DNA of 64,000 nucleotides from Alviniconcha marisindica (GCA_018857735.1 JABMCL010001992.1:167575-231574), one strand, 5' to 3'. Shown: positions 10,386 to 21,644, counted from the stretch's first letter. Numbers and translations: made by a program. Notes: generated by a model from the sequence alone, not told the origin.

Positions 10386-11376
10386 AGAAGTATAGAATTA
10401 TCACTGGTATTTCTGAGCAGCTGTCGTTTGTGTTTTGATCATTTTCTCACTGAAAGTAAATGATGTGCTGGTCAATGAACCGTTCGCCACCAAGCCGCAA
10501 CCTTGACCTTGCCGTAGCGTTTTGGGCAAAATTGCTTTGTACTATCGGAGCGTCACGATGGTCAGCAAGTACTGAGCGTAATGGGAGTGGGTGAGGAAAG
10601 TGAGGCGGGAGGGGACAACTCAGAAAAGCCGAGATGAACGCTTTATGGACGATGGTGTTGCCCCACAGTTGTGTTGTTCACTCATCCTTGACTTTTAGTC
10701 ACCTTGAATATTGGAGATTCGTTATGTGCGCAGTGTTTTAACCCACGGGATTTGTGTTTATACTGCCGAGGAAGGCAGTTGTGCCCAAAATGTGGGACCT
10801 TTTAAAGCCAGCTTGTTTTTCTTTAATTTTCTCCGTTTGATAGCTGTATAAGCCCACATATATTTTTGCTAGTAATATTAGATCATTAATAAATCGGATC
10901 ACTGTATGAAAGGGTCGGCTATGTCCTTTATAACCAAAAAAACACACATCGTTCATGGTTAAACCTTGTTTAATCTCAAACTTACGAAGTGGAAACTTAG
11001 GAATTAGAGGGATACACTTTTCAGTTCTTTTCGTAATACCTCAATGAGAACTTTGAGGTCGAACCTTGTCAGGGGGCTACCACGGCCGTGATCAATAGGC
11101 CTACGTAGGGGTTTTCCCCTTCCCCTGTCCGGGGAGCTGGCTGCACCCGTGTCGTCGTGTGATATAATAACGTATTTTTTCTTTGGTCTTTTTTCTTCTT
11201 CTTCCATGATGCATCACACTTGTCCCGTTTGCTAGTAGATTACGTTATAGAGTATAAGCTTTGCTTCTCATTGTAGTTCCGTTTGAATTGTCCAGGAACT
11301 GCCCGAGTCATTTTTGCCTGTGTGAGGTGTCGAATTATTCTTGCCCGTTGTGTGGATCATTGGTTGTCCACATAGT
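10386..11376. other. intergenic DNA, nothing recognised
   Basis: No gene or repeat family identified. A 67-codon minus frame at 11004-11207 starts in a good ATG context and is rich in charged residues (MEEEEKRPKKKYV), but has no recognisable domain. It is probably chance. Confidence 0.5.
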
Positions 11377-11770
11377 TTTTCGTCCTTATATGGTGCATGC
11401 TACCTGTAGTTTGGGTGCAGTACTGACATCACTGTCGTCCTTGTATGGTGCATGCTACATGTAGTTTGGGTGCAATACTGACATCACTGTCGTCCTTGTA
11501 TGGTGCATGCTACCTGTCGTTTGGGTGCAATACTGACATCACTGTCGTCCTTGTATGGTGCATGCTACATGTAGTTTGGGTGCAATACTGACATCACTGT
11601 CGTCCTTGTATGGTGCATGCTAGATGTAGTTTGGGTGCAATACTGACATCACTGTCGTCCTTGTATGGTGCATGCTAGATGTAGTTTGGGTGCAATACTG
11701 ACATCACTGTCGTCCTTGTATGGTGCATGCTACATGTAGTTTGGGTGCAATACTGACATCACTGTCGTCA
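11377..11770. repeat. 55-bp minisatellite
   Basis: Seven near-identical units of 55 bp containing GTCGTCCTTGTATGGTGCAT, GCTACATGTAGTTTGGGTGC and AATACTGACATCACT. The main variants are CTACCTGT, CTACATGT and CTAGATGT. A shorter TGGCCGTTGAGTGA (16 bp x about 4) array follows at 11800-11850. Confidence 0.93.
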
Positions 11771-11850
11771 CGAGTAGCCTCACGTCTGGGTATTTGAGTG
11801 TTGGCCGTTGAGTGGTGGCCGTTGAGTGATGGCCGTTGAGTGATGGGCCG

Positions 11851-12872
11851 TTGTGCACTGAATTCGTTAGACGTGTGGATCCAGGTCTTTTTTGGGGTGT
11901 ATCTTATTTTACTTCGATGACTGATCCAGTTTATTTTTCAGTGACCGCTTGTAGTGGTTTGGATTGATGACATTGGTTTCGAGTAGTGCTTTCATGCCGT
12001 GTCTAAACAGATATTTCTGTGTTTTTCTTTCGGGTCTTGGTTTTTATTAGCAAGGGTTGAATTTGCCACAATATTTATTCATTTAGCTAATTTCTTTCTT
12101 CTTTCGTTCTCTCCCCCACCCTTGATCTTTCTTCTTCTTTTCAACAATTATTTTACCCTTTTCTCTCCGGTTTCTTAACCATTTCGTTCAAGCGTTTGCT
12201 TGCCTGATTACCTTGGGTTCAATCGAAATATCGTTGGCACAGGTAGATAATCGGTGCTTCTTGTGTCTTGTACCAATTAGTCGTTCCGGTAAATATGGCT
12301 GCAGGCTGTCACCGTCCTGTTTGGAAAACCGCATCGCACCTCACAACACTGTCTACCATGGCGGGCGTGGGAAGCTTGTCGAAGCCAAGGGACGTAACTT
12401 CTAAACGCTAGGCAGCGCCGTGGAAAAGGGCCTGTTGACAATGATCATACCTGTGTGTTTATCTGCCCATAAATAGTCAAACGGTTTTCTTCTTCTTCAT
12501 CCTCTTCTTCTCCGCCCAGGTACAAGCGTCATAGTTTACTTGCCGTTAAACACCAATTATCTATCTTCTTCTTCGAAGCGTTGTTAGTCATGCAGTCACA
12601 CATTTATTTGGGAAACTACTGAATTGGTCTATATAGCTTGACGTCTCATGTGGTGCGAGCACACGCATGTGTGTCGGGGAACTAGGTGCACTAAGCAAAG
12701 AATTAGTTTTCTAAATTCGATATAAAGTCCACGGCGCATTTTTGTGCAACCCCCTTTACGTTTTAATTTGGTCTGTTCCACCCGCTGGACAAAGCATTCC
12801 AGAGACGATAGTTCTCGCTCCGAGCTCTCCTTGTCTGGACTCAGTTCTGCGCGCGTAACTGACTGCTCATTT
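11851..12872. other. intergenic DNA with one retroposon-like 3' end
   Basis: No gene seen. At about 12490-12560, (TTC)n followed by TACTTGCCGTTAAACACCAA resembles the 3' end of a dispersed element, compare GGGCGTAAAACA at 3335. The short open frames here are not supported. Confidence 0.5.
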
Positions 12873-13185
12873 AGGCTGGCCTCCATTACTCAATCAAGTT
12901 GGCCTCCATTACTCAATCAAGTTGGCCTCCACTACTCAGTTAAGCTGGCCTCCACTATTCAGTCAAGCTGGCCTCCAGTACTCAGTCAGGTTGGCCTCCA
13001 CTACACAGTTAAGCTTACATCCACTACTCAATCAAGTTGGCCTCCACTACGCAGTTAAGCTTACATCCACAACTCAATCAAGTTGGCCTCCACTACGCAG
13101 TTAAGCTTACATCCACTACTCAGTCAAGTTGGCCTCCACTACTCAATCAAGTTGGCCTCCACTACTCAATTAAGTTTGCTTCCTC
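12873..13185. repeat. 23-bp minisatellite
   Basis: About 13 units of 23 bp, such as GTTGGCCTCCACTACTCAAT followed by CAA. A variant reads AAGCTTACATCC in place of AAGTTGGCCTCC. Confidence 0.92.
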
Positions 13186-13720
13186 TAGTCATTTTTGTGT
13201 GATCAGCTCCTTACCCCACAGCCGCTTCCCCCTCCGCGCGCCATCACCGTTCAGCAGACGAGGGAAAAATCGATCAACTAAAAGCTCGGATCGGAGCTCA
13301 GGCATGACCTTGACATCTCTGTCTGAGTTTTGTCGCCGTTCGCGGCTAGTTAACTGGCGAAAAATCGCTACGTGTGATTTTGAGCCGGGTAAATAGGGAT
13401 GCGTGAAAATAAGCCTTTTGGAACAAGAAACAAAAAAGGGGCGGGGGGAGGGGGGCGGGGCGGGGAGGGGGGGAGGGGGGGAGGATGGGAAGGGGAATGT
13501 CGTGCCTATTCAACCGAGGAAACATTCGGGTGGTTAAATATCAGTTCAACAGCTGGACTACTTTCAAAACTTAAGCTGTCAAATGTTCGTGTAAGGCACT
13601 AGTGGTTTAGGAACTGGTCCGAAGTGGTCGCGTTCGTTAAGTGTCGGGTCAAAAACTGGACCGGTTAGTCTGCTGATGTAGGTTGTTTGCGGCCAGGCGC
13701 TCCGTAATCTTTGGATTTGC
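13186..13720. other. intergenic DNA with G-rich tract
   Basis: A G-rich run (GGGGGGAGGGGGGCGGGGCG and continuation) at 13438-13494 has several runs of four or more G on one strand, the composition of a G-quadruplex candidate. Nothing else is recognised. Confidence 0.6.
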
Positions 13721-13721
13721 C

Positions 13722-14025
13722 ATGAAAACTACACCATTGTTCTAGACCGTCGTCTGAGATAGCGTACTGCCGTTAAAACTGCACCATTCTTTTAGACCAC
13801 TCGTGTGACGTAGCTTAAATACATCAGTGTTCTTAGCCTTCATATGAGGTAGCTTAAATACTACCTTGAAAGCTACACCATTGTTTTAGACCACTCGTAT
13901 GACGTAGTTTAAATATTACGCCAGTGTTATTGGCCGCCATGTGAAGTAGGTTAAATATTGCTGTGAAAAGTGCACCATTGGTCTAGATCGTCGTCTGAGC
14001 TAGGTTAAATATTGCCATACTAAGT
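13722..14025. repeat. degenerate ~60-bp tandem repeat
   Basis: About five diverged units carrying ACACCATTGTT(C/T)TAGACC and GACGTAG(C/T)TTAAATA, spaced about 55-70 bp. This is an old array with no coding potential. Confidence 0.7.
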
Positions 14026-14515
14026 CTGGATACAAAAGATTAAGCAGCTCGTTGCTTCTCCGCTCTTTCTCCCACCTTCCCCATCAGAAGTCCCTTCTGG
14101 TCCTGTCATTCGAAATCAGTAAGACTATCCAAAGAAATGAAAAAAGATCTTAAGCCAGCCTCGAAAAAGCAAGCTATTTCGAGCAAACAACTATTAAGAA
14201 AGATTAGGTGGAGGAGGGGGGGAGGGGGGGTGAATAGCAACATTGATCATCCGCGACAAATACCACATCACTTCGAGTGGAGATTTAATTTTTCCCGGAG
14301 AGGCTGTGGCCACGTCCGACCGCCGGTTCTGAAGGGTGCTGTCACTGGCTGCCTGTCAGGGCGAGCATAGCAAATGCACAGTGCACGTGCAGCTTGACAC
14401 CGGCAGCGTGGGTCTCGCTCGCGCGCGTGTGTGCATGGGCGCCCCCGGGTGATGGTCGACTTGTCAATACCCGTTGCGTCCTCCTGGGCTGATAATTCCT
14501 CGTCGTCTGCTACAG
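14026..14515. other. intergenic DNA
   Basis: No gene or repeat family recognised. A short G-rich stretch lies at 14208-14232 (GGTGGAGGAGGGGGGAGGGG). Confidence 0.5.
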
Positions 14516-14520
14516 GTGTT

Positions 14521-14561
14521 ATGCGCGCGCGCGCGCACGTGTGTGTGTGTGTGTGTGTGTG

Positions 14562-14608
<47 letters not shown>

Positions 14609-14612
14609 GCGC
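14521..14612. repeat. (GC)n/(GT)n microsatellite
   Basis: GCGCGCGCGCGCAC at 14524 followed by about 65 bp of GT repeat with one TT interruption, ending in GCGCGC. Confidence 0.95.
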
Positions 14613-14729
14613 GCGCTTCTATTGTTAGGAGGGCAGATGGAGGGGGGGTGGGGGTACAAAGAAGCACGGGATGGGTTGTGTGTTGTGTAGTCGAGTGTTT
14701 TCGATTGTGGTCTCAGCGTCTGGCTTTAG

Positions 14730-15420
14730 ACGTTTCGTCAGTCTTGGCGTTGACGTGATGTGTGTGGTCAGTCTTGGCGTTGACGTGATGTGTTTCGACA
14801 GTCATGGCGTTGACGTGATGTGTTTCGTCAGTCTTGGCGTTGACGTGATGTGTTTGGTCAGTCTTGGCGTTGACGTGATGTGTTTGGTCAGTCATGGCGT
14901 TGACGTGATGTGTTTCATCAGTCATGGCGTTGACGTGATGTGTTTCGTCAGTCTTGGCGTTGACGTGATGTGTTTCGTCAGTCATGGCGTTGACGTGATG
15001 TGTTTCGACATTCATGGCGTTGACGTGATGTGTTTCGTCAGTCATGGCGTTGACGTGATGTGTTTCGTCAGTCATGGCGTTGACGTGATGTGTTTCGTCA
15101 GTCTTGGCGTTGACGTGATGTGTTTCGTCAATCTTGGCATTGACGTGATTTGTTTCGTCAGTCTTGGCATTGACGTATTTCGTCAGTCTTGTTGTTGTGA
15201 TGTGTTTTGTCAGTCTTTGCCTTCGCTGTGACGTGTTTTGTCAGTATTGGCGTTGTCGTGGCGTGTTTTGTCATTCTTCACGTCGACGTAACATGTTTTG
15301 TCAGTCCTGGCGTTAACGTGATGTGCTTCCTCTTGGCGTTGTCTTTATGCGTTCTGTCTGTCCTAACATTGGCGTGACGCAATTTGCGGTCGTGGCTTTG
15401 TCGTGACGGATTTCTCCGAT
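14730..15420. repeat. 30-bp minisatellite with CRE-like core, degenerating rightward
   Basis: About 15 near-perfect 30-bp units, GTCAGTC(T/A)TGGCGTTGACG then TGATGTGTTTC, to about 15180, followed by diverged copies to about 15420. Similar words (GGTGACGTGTTTTGCCAGTA) resume at 15820-16020, on the far side of a block containing a (GA)n tract, so the original array was longer. Each unit holds TGACGTGA, one base from a CRE (TGACGTCA). The long open frames on both strands are artefacts of the 3n period. Confidence 0.93.
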
Positions 15421-15684
15421 ATCGTACCGTGTTTCTTGTTTTCCCGCTATGGTGATGGGTTATGTCTGTGATGGTGGCAATATATGGTGACGTTTTTTTC
15501 ACAGCCTCTTTCCTTGCCGTAAGGTTTAAGCAAAGTTTATTCACGTTCAGGTAAATATGGACAAATATAATCAGTACGTGAGCATTAAACAAGCTAAGCT
15601 TATAGGAAACTCTCACGAGCATAATTAACTAAATTCATTTAGCAACAACGGGCATGTTTATATCAAACTACATGAAAACAAGAG

Positions 15685-15754
<70 letters not shown>

Positions 15755-16027
15755 CGCTCTTTTGCCAGTAACTCATCCAAGGCTCATCGAAAAGACTAGG
15801 CATTGTTTTTTGCCCGCTTTAGCGTTATTGTGGCACATTTTGTCAGTCTTATCTTTGCGGTGACGTGTTTTGCCAGTATTTAGCATTGCCTAACGTAGTT
15901 CGTTATTTTGGGCGTTATGGTGACGTGTTTCTGCAATGTTTAATGTTATTGTGACTTGCCAGTCTTAGCTTTATCGTAATGTGTTTGGTCAGTTAGCTTG
16001 CTGCCGTGACATGCTGTCAGTCTTACA
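15421..16027. other. (GA)n tract and diverged array remnants
   Basis: (GA)n at 15688-15752. The left flank (15440-15680) is AT-rich and unassigned. The right flank (15820-16020) holds diverged units of the GTGACGTGTTTTG array. Confidence 0.6.
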
Positions 16028-16334
16028 GATCTGATCCAAACACAAAAGATTCAAAAGAACGTTTATTTATTATAACATAGACACACAATCTGCAAATTTT
16101 CGGGGTAATCCCCGTCGTCAAGTGACAAAACGACACTTAAACAACAGTTCAACGGTTGAAAACGATGAAAACGATGATGACTTATCTTCTGTTTGTTGAG
16201 TTGTTGTTTTCTTGCCCAGCGCTCTGGAAGAATGTTCGCCTGACAGTGAGGTGTAACAGGTGTAATGTAATGAATATTACGTGACGTAAAACTCAAATGG
16301 CACAGAAGAATGACAGCGAAAGGTGAAGAGATCA

Positions 16335-16336
<2 letters not shown>
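16028..16336. repeat. dispersed repeat 'G' copy 2
   Basis: GATCCAAACACAAAAGATTC, then ACACAATCTGCAAATTTTC, GTGACAAAACGACACTTAAA and CAACAGTTCAACGGTTGAAA. These are the same ordered blocks as 5005-5200 but without the (CA)n expansion. Confidence 0.7.
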
Positions 16337-16367
<31 letters not shown>

Positions 16368-16545
16368 GGGGGAGACAGACAGAGACACAGAGACAGAGAC
16401 ACAGAGACAGACAGGGCATGTGCTGAGCTTTGGAATGCGGATTCATTCGGGGGGGTGGGGTGGGGGGTGGAGAAGACAAAAAAGGGCGGGGGGCGGGGAG
16501 GGAGGGAGGGGGGGGGGGGAGGGTTGATCAGACCTTGGAAAAGGA
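16337..16545. repeat. poly-G and G-rich tracts
   Basis: A run of more than 25 G at 16337-16366, then GAGACAGA-rich sequence and a second G-rich block at 16449-16520. Glycine-rich frames here are artefacts. Confidence 0.95.
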
Positions 16546-16589
16546 AGAACGCTAGCAGTCACTCATGTTCCAGATTTTTCTTTTCATTT

Positions 16590-17345
16590 CTTATAGATCT
16601 GAGCCCATATGTATGAACTCAAAATAGCTTTTTGCTTGTGTTTATTTTTACACTCGGGGAAAGTCCATTGCCTTGTTAACAATGCAACTTAAGTGACGTG
16701 GAAAGCTCGACGCCGATTGGACACTGTATGCCAGCTGTCAACGTTCAGCTCGAACTTCGGTCGAGTCCTGTACAGTGTTCGAGTCCTGTACAGTGTTCGA
16801 TTCTGACAGCCTGTGTGTAAGATTCGGCGAGAAGCTCGAACTTCACCGAAAATAAAACAAAAACGATACGTTGTTTCAACGGGTGAACGTTGGGGCACAA
16901 TTAGTTCTGCTTACGTCCAACAACCTATTTGTCTGAAACTGTTTTTGATGGAACAGAGAACCACTTCCTTTGTGTCATCGGAGAGCTTGTTACCTGGCTT
17001 GATAGAACATTGTCAGTGTCCGCAAACATACCAAGCGTGTTTTTTCTTTTCTTTTTTCTTTCTTCTTTTTTCTTCTTCATTCTTTGTTGTTGTTGTTGTT
17101 ATTGTTGTTGTTTGTTTGTTTGTTTGTTTGTTTGTTTGTTTGCGTCATTGCAAGAGCGTCATTTTATTGAAAGCATTAAACATTGCCGGATTGTGGCAGA
17201 GGTGCCAGTGACTGAATGACCCATTCTTATTCGTGATTGTCTGGTCCTGCTCTTCGTCGTCTGTTTTGATTATGAAATGTCTTGATGTGTGAATCCAAAC
17301 TGCTTGAATAGTTCCTGGACTGCAGTGGTACGTGGGATAGCGTCG
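16590..17345. repeat. dispersed repeat 'family F' copy 1, 5' part
   Basis: Colinear with 19320-19920 and 38190-38630. Shared ordered words include GTTCGATTCTG(A/G)CAGCCT, GTTTCAACGGGTGAACGTTG, AGTTCTGCTTACGTCC, CAGTGACTGAATGACCC, GTGTGAATCCAAACTGCTTG and GTGGTACGTGGGATAGCGTC. It carries a T-rich/(GTTT)n insertion at 17040-17143. No coding capacity was recognised. Identity and boundaries need alignment. Confidence 0.8.
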
Positions 17346-18215
17346 GTCAGTGCACGGGTTCGTTTTCTGCCCCATAGTAGCCTCTGTCGGTCAGTGCACG
17401 GGACAGTTTTCTGCCCAATAGTAGCCTCTGTCGGTCAGTGCACGGGTCCGTTTTCTGCCCCATAGTAGCCTCTGTCGGTCAGTGCACGGGACAGTTTTCT
17501 GCCCAATAGTAGCCTCTGTCGGTCAGTGCGCGGGTTCGTTTTCTGCCCCATAGTAGCCTCTGTCGGTCAGTGCGCTTTCTGCCCCATAGTAGCCTCTGTC
17601 GGTCAGTGCGTTTTCTGCCCCATAGTAGCCTCTGTCGGTCAGTGCGTTTTCTGCCCCATAGTAGCCTCTGTCGGTCAGTGCGCTTTCTGCCCCATAGTAG
17701 CCTCTGTCGGTCAGTGCGCGGGTTCGTTTTCTGCCCCATAGTAGCCTCTGTCGGTCAGTGCACGGGTTCGTTTTCTGCCCCATAGTAGCCTCTGTCGGTC
17801 AGTGCACGGGACAGTTTTCTGCCCCATAGTAGCCTCTGTCGGTCAGTGCAGTTTCTGCCCCATAGTAGCCTCTGTCGGTCACTTTCTGCCCCATAGTAGC
17901 CTCTGTCGGTCAGTGCACGGGACAGTTTTCTGCCCCATAGTAGCCTCTGTCGGTCAGTGCACGGGTTCGTTTTCTGCCCCATAGTAGCCTCTGTCGGTCA
18001 GTGCACGGGACAGTTTTCTGCCCCATAGTAGCCTCTGTCGGTCAGTGCACGGGTTCGTTTTCTGCCCCATAGTAGCCTCTGTCGGTCAGTGCACGGGACA
18101 GTTTTCTGCCCCATAGTAGCCTCTGTCGGTCAGTGCACGGGTTCGTTTTCTGCCCCATAGTAGCCTCTGTCGGTCAGCGCGCTTTTTGCCCCATAGTAGC
18201 CTCTGTCGGTAACGG
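17345..18215. repeat. 44-bp minisatellite inside family F copy 1
   Basis: About 21 units based on CTGCCCCATAGTAGCCTCTG then TCGGTCAGTGCACGGG. Two 44-bp types alternate, one with GGGTTCGTTTT and one with GGGACAGTTTT. A middle block (17565-17700) has a short type lacking about 9 bp. The single-copy ancestor (CAGTAGCCTCTGTCGGTAAC) is visible in family F copy 3 at about 38620, and this array ends in the same GGTAACGGCAGCATC. Confidence 0.95.
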
Positions 18216-18485
18216 CAGCATCTGAGCCGCCTTTTGTATGGTGTTTATTTTGCTAAGACAGAGAAATTGAATGTATAATAACGCGTTTTAAACGTTTAAC
18301 ATTTTAAACGCGTTTAGGCCGGCCGGTTAGTCCTATTTGCGTTCCACACGTACCGATTGTTTCAATGTTGTCACCGTTTAGAAGATAAACGCGATCAAAA
18401 GGGCTGTGGACGCTGTTCTCTTCCATATCTGCTGTCGTAAAAATAAAAACTGGACGCATTTGTCAAGTGAACAACAGATGCAAGA
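18216..18485. repeat. family F copy 1, 3' part
   Basis: Continues colinear with copy 3: GTAACGGCAGCATC(T/A)GAG, then TATTGTCACCG-like and AGAAGATAAACGCGATCAAA. This shows the 44-bp array is an internal expansion of the repeat and not a separate insertion. Confidence 0.75.
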
Positions 18486-18785
18486 GAAGGTGCGAACCAC
18501 TGCGCCGGCCTCCGGCTCCGATTGCAACGGCTAGCACTGTGTGTACACATGCGCAGACACTTTAAGCGGGTGGACAGTTTAAGCGGGTAGCCCCAGAGCT
18601 ACAATCACGGCGGCCGCCATTATGCTTTAATCAGGCGGATAGCTCGTTGCCTTCTATGGATCCGGGTACGAGACTGAGGTGGCTACCCCGACAAGACCCA
18701 GTCACGCAGGTTATGAGTTTGATGAAACGGGTGGCGTGAGCGGCAGGCGTGTGATTGGGGCTTTAGCGACCGCCTATAATGGGAA
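18486..18785. other. unassigned sequence
   Basis: Includes a short duplication (TTAAGCGGGT twice at about 18562-18590) and GC-rich DNA. Nothing coding was recognised. Confidence 0.5.
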
Positions 18786-18787
18786 GT

Positions 18788-19217
18788 GTATGGGTTTCTT
18801 GTTGATGGACTGATTAAAGAAAGGTTACTTGTTGATGGACTGATTAAAGAACGTTTCTTGTTGATGGACTGATTAAAGAAAGGTTACTTGTTGATGGACT
18901 GATTAAAGAAAGGTTTCTTGTTGTTGGACTGATTAAAGAAAGGTTTCTTGTTGTTGGACTGATTAAAGAAAGTTTCTTGTTGATGGACTGATTAAAGAAC
19001 GTTTCTTGTTGATGGACTGATTAAAGAAAGGTTTCTTGTTGATGGACTGATTAAAGAAAGGTTTCTTGTTGATGGACTGATTAAAGAAAGGTTACTTGTT
19101 GATGGACTGTTTAAAGAAAGGTTACTTGTTGATGGACTGACTAAAGAAAGGTTTCTTGTTGATGGACTGATTAAAGAAAGGTTTCTTGTTGATGGACTGA
19201 TTAAAGAAAGGTTACGC
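18788..19217. repeat. 30-bp minisatellite (GATGGACTGATTAAAGAAAG)
   Basis: About 14 units of 30 bp: GGTTTCTTGTTGATGGACTG then ATTAAAGAAA. Single-base variants alternate (TTAC/TTTC, GATGG/GTTGG, AAAG/ACG). Confidence 0.95.
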
Positions 19218-19319
19218 GATTTAAAGCGGCGTTGGCTGGAATTTCGGTGCGAAATATTGAGTGAATGGAGTTGCTGAGTAGCTACCGTTCAGTGGTCTGA
19301 ATCTAATCGTTGCACCATA

Positions 19320-19920
19320 CGCTCTGGGCTCATATGTATAAGAGCAAATGAAATGAAAGTCCCGTAGTCCCGATTTGCTAGAGTCCATAGGTACGGCCCT
19401 CGTTCCACATGCAAGTCAGTAGGCTCCAAAAATCGATTTGCTTGTATCAATTTTTATATTGGGAAATTCTATTCCTTGTGCAACAATGCAGCGCAACTGA
19501 CGTCCAAAACTCAAAACCGAGGACACCGCATTAGGACAGACTTAATTGCCAATTGCCATGCTTGAGTCACAAGTTCACTTCGAACTATGGTTGAGTCGCG
19601 TACATTGTTCGATTCTGGCAGCCTTTATGGTGAAGTCTGCGAGAAGCTAGAATTTCCCTCAAAGTGAAATACTAAACTTTGTTTCAGCGAGTGAACTTCG
19701 GCGTAGTCAGTTCTGCTTACGTCCGACAATGAACGTGTTTTGAGAGAAGCAGTACCGGACTGTAGAAGACGCCGTGTCAGTGACCCAATGACCCCGTCTC
19801 ATTCTCCAGATTGTCCTGCCCCTCTCTCGTCGTCTTGATGCGCGAATCCAAATCTCTTGAATAGTTTGTGTCTTCAGTGGTTAGTGGGACGGCGTCGGTC
19901 CGTGTAAGCCGTCATTTTTA
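19320..19920. repeat. family F copy 2, 5' part
   Basis: Shares TTGTTCGATTCTGGCAGCCT, AGTTCTGCTTACGTCCGACA, GTCAGTGACCCAATGACCCC, GCGCGAATCCAAATCTCTTG and GACGGCGTCGGTCCGTGTAA with copies 1 and 3, in the same order and orientation. Confidence 0.8.
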
Positions 19921-20375
19921 TGTGGCGTAGAGGCTGTTTGAATGTGTTCTTGTGGGGTAGAGGCTGTTTGAATGTGTTCTTGTGGCGTAGAGGCTGTTTG
20001 AATGTGTTCTTATGGCGTAGAGGCTGTTTGAATATGTTCTTGTGGCGTAGAGGCTGTTTGAACGTGTTCTTGTGACGTAGAGGCTGTTTGAATGTGTTTT
20101 TGCGGCATAGAGGCTGTTTGAATGTGTTCTTGTGGCGTAGAGGCTGTTTGAATGTGTTCTTGTGGCGTAGAGGCTGTTTGAATGTGTTTTTGTGGCGTAA
20201 AGGCTATTTGAATGTGTTCTTGTGGCGTAGAGGCTGTTTGAATGTGTTTTTGCGACGTAGAGCCTGTTTGAATGTGTTCTTGTGGCGTAGAGGCTGTTTG
20301 AATGTGTTCTTGTGGCGAAGAGGCTGTTTGAATGTGTTTTTGCGGCGTAGAGGCTGTTTGAATGTGCGTTTGCGG
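19920..20375. repeat. 30-bp minisatellite inside family F copy 2
   Basis: About 15 units of exactly 30 bp: TGTGGCGTAGAGGCTGTTTG then AATGTGTTCT. It starts at TTTATGTGGC, a word single-copy in family F copy 3 (TTTATGTGGCTTAAACG, about 38657). So a different internal point of the same family was amplified than in copy 1. Ten-residue periodic frames on both strands are artefacts. Confidence 0.95.
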
Positions 20376-20696
20376 TCTACACATGAGAGATGCATGATCA
20401 CGACAGTGGCGTGTGTCTGTTCAGGAGGACAGTACTGAACTAGCTGTTTGTAATCGATAAAAGACTAGTTCGAGACAGGATGGGTTTCAATTAAAGAGGA
20501 AAAATGCACTTGAAGACAACGCTAAATGTTGACACTGTTTACAGAGACATTGTTTAAGACAAGTCTGATGCTGGCACATCATTTACGTAAAGACAACGCT
20601 AATGCCGACATGTGAGTTGCGTTAAGATACGTCGAATGCCGACATATAATTTGCATATATACCTTTCTAATGCTGAGACCTTGACCTTTGTTGCAG
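20376..20696 (+). other. intron upstream of NALF-like exon
   Basis: Contains three loose copies of a ~38-bp word (GACAACGCTAA(A/T) and TGCCGACATNTNATTT-like). It ends in a pyrimidine-rich stretch and CCTTTGTTGCAG, a good splice acceptor at 20695-20696. The upstream exon was not found. Confidence 0.6.
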
Positions 20697-20859
20697 GATG
20701 CCTACAAGCAGTGGCTATGTGCTTCGGCCTTGACCTACTTCGTAAACGGGCGGCCTGTGCGGCCTTGCAACAGCTTCTGTCAGCAGGTGGAGGCCACGTG
20801 CCCCTTCTTTCGCCCAAAGGTCGAAACCCACGAGGGCGATCCCAGTTTTACATGCAAAG
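20697..20859 (+). CDS. NALCN channel auxiliary factor (NALF/FAM155-like), penultimate exon
   Basis: A 163-bp exon between TTGCAG and GTAGGG, ending in phase 1. It encodes DAYKQWLCASALTYF, RPVRPCNSFCQQVEATCPFF and a final GDPSFTCK. This is the cysteine-rich core of FAM155/NALF (worm NLF-1) proteins, whose signature is 'YKxWLC ... PCxxYCxEVxxxCPFxxP ... G..SFxC'. Known family role: these membrane proteins with a frizzled-like cysteine-rich domain help assemble and traffic the NALCN sodium-leak channel. All five cysteines match in order and spacing. A generic frizzled-type domain is a weaker alternative, because the CPF and SFxC ends favour NALF. Upstream exons lie further left or outside the window. 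Confidence 0.8.
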
Positions 20860-21305
20860 GTAGGGGGCGCTTCGACGGGGTGGAGATGACATGAGTGGGG
20901 GATGGGGGGCGGGGAGGTGGGGGTGGGGGTGTGGGGGGGTCAAGAATAGAATGTTGATGGTAGTCGTGTTAATGATGCTTTTTATGTATTTTGATAATAA
21001 TGATGGTTGCAGCAATGATGAGGTAATGGGCGATGGCGTGAGATTATGATGCTGATTGTGGGGAGGTGGATGGTGTCCACAGCAGTGTTCAGGATGTTGA
21101 TGATGATGACAAAGAATATGCATGTAGTAAAACACTTTCTCCATTTCTCGTGTAAGAGTATTTGACGCTTGACCATAACGTTGCATTGCATTTGACAACG
21201 ACGACGACAGCAACGACGACGACAACAAGGACGACAGAGATGACGACCGTGGTGACTATGATGATGTGACAATTATCAAGTTCTCATGATAAACACAACA
21301 GCACG
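20860..21305 (+). other. start of the NALF intron
   Basis: The donor GTAGGG is followed by a G-rich stretch (20895-20940) and (GATGAT)/(GACGAC)-like simple sequence at 21190-21260. No exon was recognised. The whole intron spans 20860-25383. Confidence 0.7.
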
Positions 21306-21644
21306 AAATGTGATTATGATTTATCAAGTATGACTGTTTTTATTGTATCTCTGAACTATTGATTCTGCTTTACTGTATCTTCTGAACTAATACTTCTTTT
21401 GCAAACGAACTTAGTTTAATGGTGGACCATCATTTATGTCAAAATGCACTGTGAAAATACGGGATTGCTGTGTTCAAGGCCAATATCACAGCGAACATTC
21501 AAAATGTCAATGAATAATTGTACCGATCATATCTTCTTAACCGCTTTTTGTAACCAGACCTGGTATGTTGATACAGCATCATAGGACGGTGTGTCATCCG
21601 AAACGACTGGGTTGCTACCTCCAAGCCCAAGGTCACAATGAGGG

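Noticed and set aside
14671..15231. 186-codon frame with SLGVDVMCF repeats
   Set aside because: It is explained by a 30-bp period divisible by three. The opposite strand is equally open.
20612..20696. In-frame extension of the NALF exon upstream of 20697
   Set aside because: The open frame continues left only a few codons without homology, and CCTTTGTTGCAG is a strong acceptor, so the exon starts at 20697.
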